Shown here piece after piece: positions 6,419-11,541 of a DNA stretch of 11,541 bases (position 1 is its first letter; each line of letters begins with the position of its first letter). The stretch comes from Zoogloea sp041911615 (lineage in GTDB: Bacteria > Pseudomonadota > Gammaproteobacteria > Burkholderiales > Rhodocyclaceae): positions 1 through 11,541 of the forward strand of contig NZ_JAYROR010000019.1 of assembly GCF_041911615.1 (NCBI RefSeq). The letters are read 5' to 3'. A program made the translations under genes and the position numbers. The notes under the pieces were generated by a model. It worked only from the letters and a program-made list of their open reading frames with translations. It did not search any database and was not told the DNA's origin.

Positions 6419-7237
6419 ATGTCCGTCCTGCCCACCGATAGCCTTGGGCTCGTCCTGCTGGTGTTCGTGCTTGGTCTCAAGCACGGCTTCGATGCCGATC
6501 ACCTCGCCACCATCGACGGGCTGACGCGTTTCAACGCCCGCGCCAACCCGCGCTGGGCGCGCTTTTGCGGCACCTTCTTCTCCCTCGGCCATGGCGCGGT
6601 GGTGGTGGCCGTCGCGCTGGGTGTGAGCCTGCTGTCGCGCGGCTGGACCGCGCCGGCGTGGCTCGAACTGTCGGGCGCCTGGATCTCGATCGCTTTCCTC
6701 AGCGCACTGGGCGTGCTCAATCTGCGTGCGGTGTTCGCCGCCGAAGCGCACGAAATGGTGCATCCGGTCGGCCTCAAGGGGCGCTGGCTGGGCCGCCTCG
6801 GGCGCGTCGCCCACCCGGCCGGCGTGATGCTGGTGGGGGCGTTGTTCGCGCTGTCCTTCGACACCGTGAGCCAGGCCGCGCTGTTCGCGGTGGCCGGTGT
6901 GCAGGCGGGTGGCGCGCTGCACGCCGTCGGGCTGGGGCTCGCGTTCGTGGCCGGCATGTTGCTGGCGGACGGCGCCAACGGGTTGTGGATCGCGCGCCTG
7001 CTCGCCCGCGCCGACGGCGTGGCCCGGGTGGCGTCGCGGGTCATGGCGTTGGCGGTGGCGGGCATGAGTCTGCTGGTTGCGGCCTGGGGCGCGGCCCGCC
7101 TGGCCTGGCCGGCCGCCGAAGCGTGGGGCGAAGGCAAGGAGCTGGCCCTCGGTCTGCTGGTGGTCGGGGTGATCTTCGCGAGCTTCGTCGTCGGCCAGCG
7201 GCTGGCCCGCCTGCCGGCCCAGGAGGCGGTGGGCTGA
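6419..7237 (+). CDS. NiCoT-family nickel/cobalt permease
   Basis: The product has 272 residues from ATG 6419, with GGGAG (6409-6413) 5 nt upstream. It is a polytopic inner-membrane protein made mostly of hydrophobic segments. NiCoT signatures are visible: KHGFDADHLATIDG in the first helices (21-34), the class-defining His/Asp metal motif; FSLGHGAVVV (54-63); LSFDT (145-149); and GMLLADGANGLW (179-190). NiCoT proteins carry Ni2+ and/or Co2+ into the cytoplasm at high affinity. The protein is shorter than HoxN or NixA (over 300 residues), and the last motif deviates from the usual DTxDG. Preference for nickel is inferred from the upstream NikR-like operator. The TonB-dependent receptor gene begins 30 nt after its stop without an intervening promoter, indicating one operon. 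Confidence 0.88.
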   Translation: MSVLPTDSLGLVLLVFVLGLKHGFDADHLATIDGLTRFNARANPRWARFCGTFFSLGHGAVVVAVALGVSLLSRGWTAPAWLELSGAWISIAFLSALGVLNLRAVFAAEAHEMVHPVGLKGRWLGRLGRVAHPAGVMLVGALFALSFDTVSQAALFAVAGVQAGGALHAVGLGLAFVAGMLLADGANGLWIARLLARADGVARVASRVMALAVAGMSLLVAAWGAARLAWPAAEAWGEGKELALGLLVVGVIFASFVVGQRLARLPAQEAVG

Positions 7238-7267
7238 CGCCGGCGTCGTGTGTCGCCGCCGGATAAG

Positions 7268-9352
7268 ATGAAAATAAAATTCAGCATCCGCGCGGGCGTC
7301 GTCTGCCCGCTGCCCTGGCTGCTGAGCTTCGCGACGGCGGCGTGGGCCGGCATCGACATGCCCACCCTCGACACCGTCGAGGTGGAGGCCGCCGCCGACT
7401 TGCTCGGCGTGGCCGGCAGCGCCAGCGAGGGATCGGTGGGCGCGTCGCAGCTGGCCCGTCGGCCCTTGCTGCGCGCCGCCGAGGTGCTCGAGACGGTGCC
7501 CGGCCTGGTCGTGTCCCAGCACAGCGGCGACGGCAAGGCCAACCAGTACTATCTGCGCGGCTTCAACCTCGACCACGGCACCGATTTCGCCACCTGGCTG
7601 GTGGGCATGCCCCTCAACCTGCCCACCCACGCCCACGGTCAGGGTTACACCGATCTCAACTTCCTGATCCCCGAGCTGGTGTCGGTCGTGCGCTACCGCA
7701 AGGGGCCGTACGCGGTGGACGAGGGCGACTTCGCGGCGGCCGGCGCGGCGCATATCGACTATCGGCGCCGCCTCGCGCAGCCTTTCGTCCAGGTCGAGGC
7801 GGCGCGACACGATTACCGGCGGCTGCTGGCGGCGGGCTCCGGACCCGTGGCGGAAGGCGGGCCGACGCTTCTCGGCGCCGTCGAGTTGGCCCGCAACGAC
7901 GGGCCGTGGAGCGAGCCCGAGGGCCTGCGCCGCGCGAACGGCGTGGTCCGCCTGTCGTCGGGGTCGGCGAGCCACGGCTGGTCGCTCACCGCGATGGCCT
8001 ACACGTCGCGCTGGTCGGCCACCGACCAGGTGCCGCGGCGGGCCGTCGACGCGGGGGGACTCGGGCGTTTCGGTAGCCTCGATCCGAGCAGCGGTGGCAC
8101 CACGCGCCGCGCGAGTCTCTCCGGCGAGTGGGCGCACGGCGACGCCACTGGCCGCAGCCGCGCCAGCGCTTACTTGGTGGATTATCGCCTCGACCTGTTC
8201 TCGAATTTCACCTACGCGCTCGACAACCCGCTACGGGGCGACCAGTTCGAGCAGGTGGACCGGCGCCAGATCGGCGGCGGCGCCGGCAGCCGCACCTGGT
8301 TCGCCGACTGGGCTGGCCGCCCGCTGGCGCTGACCCTCGGCGGCGACCTGCGCCACGATCGCATCGGGCAGGTCGGGCTGTTCCTCAGCGAAGCGCGCCG
8401 ACGCTACGCCGGCGTGCGCAGCGACCGGGTCGATCAGACCCGCGCCGGCGTCTTCGGCGAAGTGCAGGTGCAGTGGTCGCCCCGCCTGCGCGGAGTTGCC
8501 GGCCTGCGTGCCGACCAGTATCGCTTCGCGGTGAGCAGCGACACCGCCCAGAACAGTGGCGAACGCGACGCCTTCCTCGCTGCGCCCAAGCTCGGTCTCG
8601 TTCTCGGGCCGTGGGCGCAGACCGAGCTCTACGCCAACTACGGCCACGGCTTTCACAGCAACGACGCCCGCGGCACGACGATCCGCGTCAATCCCGACCC
8701 GCGCAGCCCCGAGTTCGGCCAGCCGGTGGCGCCGGTGAGGCCCCTGGTGCGCGCCCGCGGGGCCGAACTGGGGCTGCGCAGCGTCCTCGCGCCCGGCTGG
8801 ACCAACACCGTCGTGTTGTGGCGGCTCGATCTCGCCTCCGAGCTGCTGTTCGTCGGCGACGCGGGGATCACCGAACCGAGCCGGCCTTCGCGTCGGCAGG
8901 GTCTGGAATGGCGCCACGACTGGCTGGTGGCGGCGGGGATCGGCGTGGATGCCGATCTGGCGGTCTCGAGCGCACGCTTTCGCGACGGCGAGGCAGCGGG
9001 GTCTCGGGTGCCCGGCGCGGTCGCGGCGGTGGCCTCGGCCGGAGCGTCCTTCGATGCCGGCGGCCGCTGGTTCGGTGGATTTCGCGTGCGCTACGTGGGG
9101 TCGCGCCCCCTTGTCGAAGACAATTCGGTACGATCCGCCCCCTCGACCTTGACCAATCTTAAGGTAGGCTACCGCCTGGACAGGCAAATTACCCTGTCGC
9201 TGGACGTGCTGAACCTGTTCGACCGCAAGGTCAGCGACATCGATTACTACTACGAGTCCCAGTTGAAGACCGAAGCCGCTCCCGTTGCCGACATCCACTC
9301 CCATCCGGCCGAGCCGCGCACCCTGCGCCTCGGCGTCCGGGTCGCGCTGTGA
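7268..9352 (+). CDS. TonB-dependent outer-membrane receptor, probable nickel uptake
   Basis: The product has 694 residues from ATG 7268. An in-frame GTG at 7250 lacks a ribosome site and would spoil the signal peptide, so ATG is preferred. Residues 1-27 are a Sec signal (MKIKFSIR, hydrophobic core, cleavage after AWA). DTVEVEA (35-41) is a likely TonB box. The plug domain covers about 60-165 (LETVPGLVVSQHSGDGKANQYYLRGFNLDHGTD, then LNLPTHAHGQGYTDLNFLIPELV and VRYRKGPYAVDEGDF), and a 22-strand-type barrel fills the rest. The LNLPTHAHGQGYTDLN segment carries two His residues, and DIHSHPAEPR near the C-terminus adds two more, possible metal contacts. The chain ends in Leu rather than the usual aromatic residue. 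Nickel or a nickel chelate as substrate is inferred from gene order; cobalt or another metal is possible. Confidence 0.88.
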   Translation: MKIKFSIRAGVVCPLPWLLSFATAAWAGIDMPTLDTVEVEAAADLLGVAGSASEGSVGASQLARRPLLRAAEVLETVPGLVVSQHSGDGKANQYYLRGFNLDHGTDFATWLVGMPLNLPTHAHGQGYTDLNFLIPELVSVVRYRKGPYAVDEGDFAAAGAAHIDYRRRLAQPFVQVEAARHDYRRLLAAGSGPVAEGGPTLLGAVELARNDGPWSEPEGLRRANGVVRLSSGSASHGWSLTAMAYTSRWSATDQVPRRAVDAGGLGRFGSLDPSSGGTTRRASLSGEWAHGDATGRSRASAYLVDYRLDLFSNFTYALDNPLRGDQFEQVDRRQIGGGAGSRTWFADWAGRPLALTLGGDLRHDRIGQVGLFLSEARRRYAGVRSDRVDQTRAGVFGEVQVQWSPRLRGVAGLRADQYRFAVSSDTAQNSGERDAFLAAPKLGLVLGPWAQTELYANYGHGFHSNDARGTTIRVNPDPRSPEFGQPVAPVRPLVRARGAELGLRSVLAPGWTNTVVLWRLDLASELLFVGDAGITEPSRPSRRQGLEWRHDWLVAAGIGVDADLAVSSARFRDGEAAGSRVPGAVAAVASAGASFDAGGRWFGGFRVRYVGSRPLVEDNSVRSAPSTLTNLKVGYRLDRQITLSLDVLNLFDRKVSDIDYYYESQLKTEAAPVADIHSHPAEPRTLRLGVRVAL

Positions 9353-10089
9353 TGACCGATCGCGGGCTGGCCTGCGCGGTTGCCGCGTCGATCGTCGCCC
9401 ATGGCCTCGTGCTGGCCTTTGGCGGCGGTCTGGGCGCGCCGGCGAACACGCCGCAGCGGCTCCTCGAGGCCCGTCTGCTGCCCGAGCCCCCGCGGGAAAA
9501 AACGCCCGAAAAGATTCCCGACAAAAAGCCTGTCGAGCCGCTGCGCCCGCAACCCGCCGCGTCGGTGGAGCGCGCCCATTCCCCCCGTCCGGCCAGCCGG
9601 CCCGATCCGGTCGTCGCGCCGGCGCCGCAGCGCCTGGTGAGCGAGGCACGCCCCGAGCGGCCGGCTCCCGCCATCACCACCGCGGCCCAGCCGGCCGCGG
9701 CCGCTGCGCCGCTCGCCACCGCCAATTCGTCGCCGGCCACGCCCGGTCCCGCTGCGCCTGCGGCCGGGCCGGCCACGGCGGCCGCGCCGGCCTACACGCC
9801 GCCCAGCTACGGCGCCAGCTACCTGCACAACCCCAAGCCGGGCTATCCGATGATCGCCCGTCGTCGCGGTCTTGAAGGCGTCGTGCGCCTCGACGTGCGC
9901 GTGTCGGTCGATGGCGTGCCGATATCGGTCAAGGTGCGGGAGGGCAGTGGCTACGAAGCGCTCGACGAGGCGGCCCTCAATGCCGTCTGGCACTGGAAGT
10001 TCACGCCCGCGCGGCGCGGTGGCGAGGCCGTCGAGGCGTCCTTCGTCGTGCCGATCCGATTCCAGCTCGATCGCGACGAGGCCGGCTGA
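9352..10089 (+). CDS. TonB-family energy-transducing protein
   Basis: The product has 245 residues from ATG 9352, overlapping the receptor stop by 1 nt (TGATG), so it is translationally coupled. An in-frame GTG at 9349 is the alternative. Residues 5-26 form an N-terminal membrane anchor containing SIVAH (13-17). This keeps the Ser-xxx-His spacing with which TonB engages ExbB/ExbD. A long Pro/Ala/Lys-rich periplasmic linker (about 42-150, EPPREKTPEKIPDKKP) follows. The C-terminal TonB domain (about 155-240) shows GYPMIARRRGLEGVVRLDV, DGVPISVKV, GYEALDEAALNAVWHWKFTPARRGG and VVPIRFQL. It would pass inner-membrane energy to the upstream receptor. ExbB and ExbD genes are not in the window, so those partners must come from elsewhere. 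The gene is convergent with the HDOD gene, 4 nt away. Confidence 0.92.
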   Translation: MTDRGLACAVAASIVAHGLVLAFGGGLGAPANTPQRLLEARLLPEPPREKTPEKIPDKKPVEPLRPQPAASVERAHSPRPASRPDPVVAPAPQRLVSEARPERPAPAITTAAQPAAAAAPLATANSSPATPGPAAPAAGPATAAAPAYTPPSYGASYLHNPKPGYPMIARRRGLEGVVRLDVRVSVDGVPISVKVREGSGYEALDEAALNAVWHWKFTPARRGGEAVEASFVVPIRFQLDRDEAG

Positions 10090-10093
10090 GGGC

Positions 10094-10895
10094 TCAGTCC
10101 AGCTCGCGCCCCAGCGCGTCCAGCGCCGCTTCGTCGAGGCCCAGTTCCGCGTCTGCGGCGTCGGCCCAGTCGATCCAGTCGGGCGACATCCCGTCGCGGG
10201 CGCGCCGCCCGGCCGCGAGCAGCAGCGCCAGTCGTCGCGCGGTGTTGTCCAGTCGGCGCGCCAGACGCGGATCGTGGTGAGCGCGGATCGCCTCGCAAAC
10301 TTCGACCGGCAGTTTCCAGTTGCGCGCCACCAGATAGCCGGCCGCGGCGTGGCCGGTGCCGGAGAGCGCGTCCAGCGCCCGGGCCCCCGCCTCGAGGGTC
10401 GGGCCGCGGCCCTGCAGCAGCGCGCCGTGCTCGGGCGCACGCCGCAACACCACTGCGAGGCCCGCATCCTGCATCAACGCCGCCAGATAGGCGTCGTCCG
10501 CGAGCCTTGCGTGCCGCGACGAACGAGCCAGCGCGTAGCTGAAGTCTGCCGCGCGCGCAGTTCGACCAGATCGCGTCGACCACCTGCGGGTCGAGGCCTT
10601 CGCACTGGCCCTTGAGTGCCACGCTGGCCGCGGTCGCCAGGGTGCGCGTGCGCCCCAGCATCGTGATCGCCTCCAGCGCGGTGCGCGGGACGCTGCGCGG
10701 CCGAAACACCGGCGAATTCGCGACCCGCAGCAGGGCTCCGGTGATCGCCGGATCCTGACTGACCGCCTGGGCCAGCGCCTTCGGCCCCGCATCCTCGTCC
10801 GCCGCCGCGGCACGCAGGCGCACAAAACCCGGCCCCGGCGCGGGCAGCACCACCCCGCTGGCCAGCACCGCATTTACCAGCAAATCCTTGTCCAT
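10094..10895 (-). pseudogene. HDOD-domain signalling protein, broken by a frameshift
   Basis: ATG 10895 opens a frame with HDOD features (DPAITGALLRVANSPVFRP, EAITMLGRTRTLATAASVALKG) that is good to about residue 115 (VVDAIWSNCAR). The matching second half lies in another frame and runs to TGA at 10094: DFSYALARSSRHARLADDAYLAALMQDAGLAVVL, GTGHAAAGYLVARNWKLPVEVCEAIRAHHDP. The switch falls at the CG tract 10550-10558. Adding one CG pair would restore a protein of about 267 residues. HDOD proteins are usually non-catalytic HD relatives used in signalling and gene regulation; here the HD pair reads QDAG. The break may be a true mutation, strand slippage or an assembly error. If the gene is intact, the product would be a cytoplasmic regulator of unknown target. 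It is divergent from the tRNA operon. Confidence 0.75.
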
Positions 10896-10933
10896 GCGTC
10901 GAATTGTCCAATCCGGTTGAGCTTGCGATCCGG

Positions 10934-10942
10934 ATTAAAGCA
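10934..10942 (-). promoter_or_regulatory. Extended -10 promoter for the HDOD gene
   Basis: The minus strand reads TGC (10942-10940) then TTTAAT (10939-10934), an extended -10 with five of six bases. The -35 is poor. Transcription would begin near 10927, about 30 nt before ATG 10895. Confidence 0.35.
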
Positions 10943-10972
10943 CAGGGATAGCAAAAAAAGCGTCGAATGTGT

Positions 10973-11001
10973 TTGACAGCGGACGAAGTGCTGTCTAGAA
11001 T
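10973..11001 (+). promoter_or_regulatory. Strong sigma70 stable-RNA promoter for the tRNA-tuf operon
   Basis: A perfect TTGACA (10973-10978), a 17-nt spacer and TAGAAT (10996-11001, five of six) precede tRNA-Tyr by 13 nt. A GC-rich discriminator (GCGCG) follows the -10, typical of stringently controlled RNA promoters. A run of seven A residues (10953-10959) sits where an UP element would lie. Confidence 0.85.
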
Positions 11002-11014
11002 GCGCGTCTCGCTT

Positions 11015-11100
<86 letters not shown>

Positions 11101-11171
11101 CAGTTTAGCTGTGTGCTCCGTCCGTGAGTTGCGGTGACGTGAGTGGTGAAAAGAGTCGTGCGTTGTAAAGC

Positions 11172-11245
11172 GCGGGTGTAGCTCAATGGTAGAGCAGAAG
11201 CCTTCCAAGCTTATGACGAGGGTTCGATTCCCTTCACCCGCTCCA
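11172..11245 (+). tRNA. tRNA-Gly (TCC)
   Basis: Acceptor stem GCGGGTG pairs with CACCCGC (11235-11241), followed by T and an encoded CCA. The anticodon loop CTTCCAA gives TCC, and the T-loop is GGTTCGATTCC. The outermost anticodon-stem pair appears to be G-A rather than Watson-Crick; E. coli tRNA-Gly(TCC) has T-A there. It lies 72 nt after tRNA-Tyr. Confidence 0.96.
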
Positions 11246-11260
11246 GGTTGCGTGTGTGAG

Positions 11261-11335
11261 GCCCATGTAGCTCAGTGGCAGAGCACTCCCTTGGTAAGGG
11301 AGAGGTCGGCAGTTCAATCCTGCCCATGGGCACCA
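11261..11335 (+). tRNA. tRNA-Thr (GGT)
   Basis: Acceptor stem GCCCATG pairs with CATGGGC (11325-11331), followed by A and an encoded CCA. The anticodon stem CTCCC/GGGAG encloses TTGGTAA, giving anticodon GGT. It is last of the three tRNAs and 65 nt before tuf. Its 3' end also takes part in the hairpin at 11330-11350. Confidence 0.97.
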
Positions 11336-11350
11336 TCGATTCAATGGTGC
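11330..11350 (+). other. Hairpin formed by tRNA-Thr 3' end and the tuf leader
   Basis: GCACCAT (11330-11336) and ATGGTGC (11344-11350) are perfect complements around a 7-nt loop. The left arm includes the tRNA discriminator and CCA. No U-run follows, so it is not an intrinsic terminator. A role in tRNA 3' processing or tuf leader stability is inference. Confidence 0.5.
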
Positions 11351-11400
11351 GGCGTTCAGAGTAGTATTCCAATTTCCTGATTTTTTGCGGAGTTGATGAT

Positions 11401-11541
11401 ATGGCCAAGGAAAAATTCGAGCGGAAGAAGCCGCACGTAAACGTCGGCACGATTGGTCACGTTGACCACGGCAAGACCACGCTGACCGCTGCAATCACGA
11501 CCGTTCTGTCGCGCAAGTTTGGTGGCGAGGCGAAGGCCTAC
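11401..11541 (+). CDS. tuf: Elongation factor Tu, N-terminal fragment cut by window edge
   Basis: The first 47 codons of EF-Tu begin at ATG 11401, with GGAG (11389-11392) 8 nt upstream. The N-terminus MAKEKFERKKPHVNVGTIGH runs into the P-loop GHVDHGKT (residues 20-27), then LTAAITTVLSRKFGGEAKAY, typical of betaproteobacterial EF-Tu. EF-Tu is the GTPase that carries aminoacyl-tRNA to the ribosome. The gene continues beyond the window. Its place behind Tyr, Gly and Thr tRNAs matches the widespread tRNA-tufB arrangement, so it is likely read from the promoter at 10973. No strong separate promoter is visible in the 65-nt leader. Confidence 0.98.
   Translation, partial: MAKEKFERKKPHVNVGTIGHVDHGKTTLTAAITTVLSRKFGGEAKAY

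Noticed and set aside
10086..10097. CTGAG-GG-CTCAG inverted repeat between tonB and the HDOD gene as a terminator
   Set aside because: The stem is 5 bp, the loop only 2 nt, and no T-run follows on either strand.

Overview
The window is strongly GC-rich chromosomal DNA. It most resembles a betaproteobacterium, probably of the Azoarcus/Thauera/Rhodocyclales type. The best support is the right end, where tRNA-Tyr(GTA), tRNA-Gly(TCC) and tRNA-Thr(GGT) precede a tuf gene with a typical betaproteobacterial EF-Tu N-terminus. The genus assignment is inference from protein resemblance; no database was searched.

Layout, left to right. (1) 1-552, minus: 3'-truncated gene for a secreted SH3-like protein. 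(2) 774-3870, plus: a tight three-gene operon with a good promoter. It encodes a Kelch-like propeller protein, a LamG/FN3 protein and a small beta-rich protein. None has a signal peptide, which suggests a phage tail-fibre-like cassette in otherwise ordinary chromosome. (3) 3875-4312, minus: a hotdog-fold thioesterase converging on that cassette. (4) 4425-10089, plus: a nickel-homeostasis block. nikR is followed 11 nt later by a soluble PAS histidine kinase resembling HupT/HoxJ hydrogenase-control kinases. A near-perfect 27-bp inverted repeat resembling a NikR operator follows, then a NiCoT-type nickel permease, a TonB-dependent outer-membrane receptor and a dedicated TonB. (5) 10094-10895, minus: an HDOD-domain gene broken by a frameshift at a CG-dinucleotide tract. 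(6) 10973 to the end, plus: a strong stable-RNA promoter, three tRNAs and the start of tuf.

How the nickel block would work (inference). The outer-membrane receptor, energised by the neighbouring TonB with ExbB/ExbD encoded elsewhere, would bring nickel or a nickel chelate into the periplasm. The NiCoT permease would move Ni2+ into the cytoplasm. Nickel-loaded NikR would bind the inverted repeat, which overlaps the likely -10 of the transporter operon, and switch uptake off. The kinase encoded with nikR could link nickel supply to hydrogenase control, but no response regulator, hydrogenase or urease gene is visible here.

No CRISPR array, insertion sequence, transposase, integrase or attachment site was seen.
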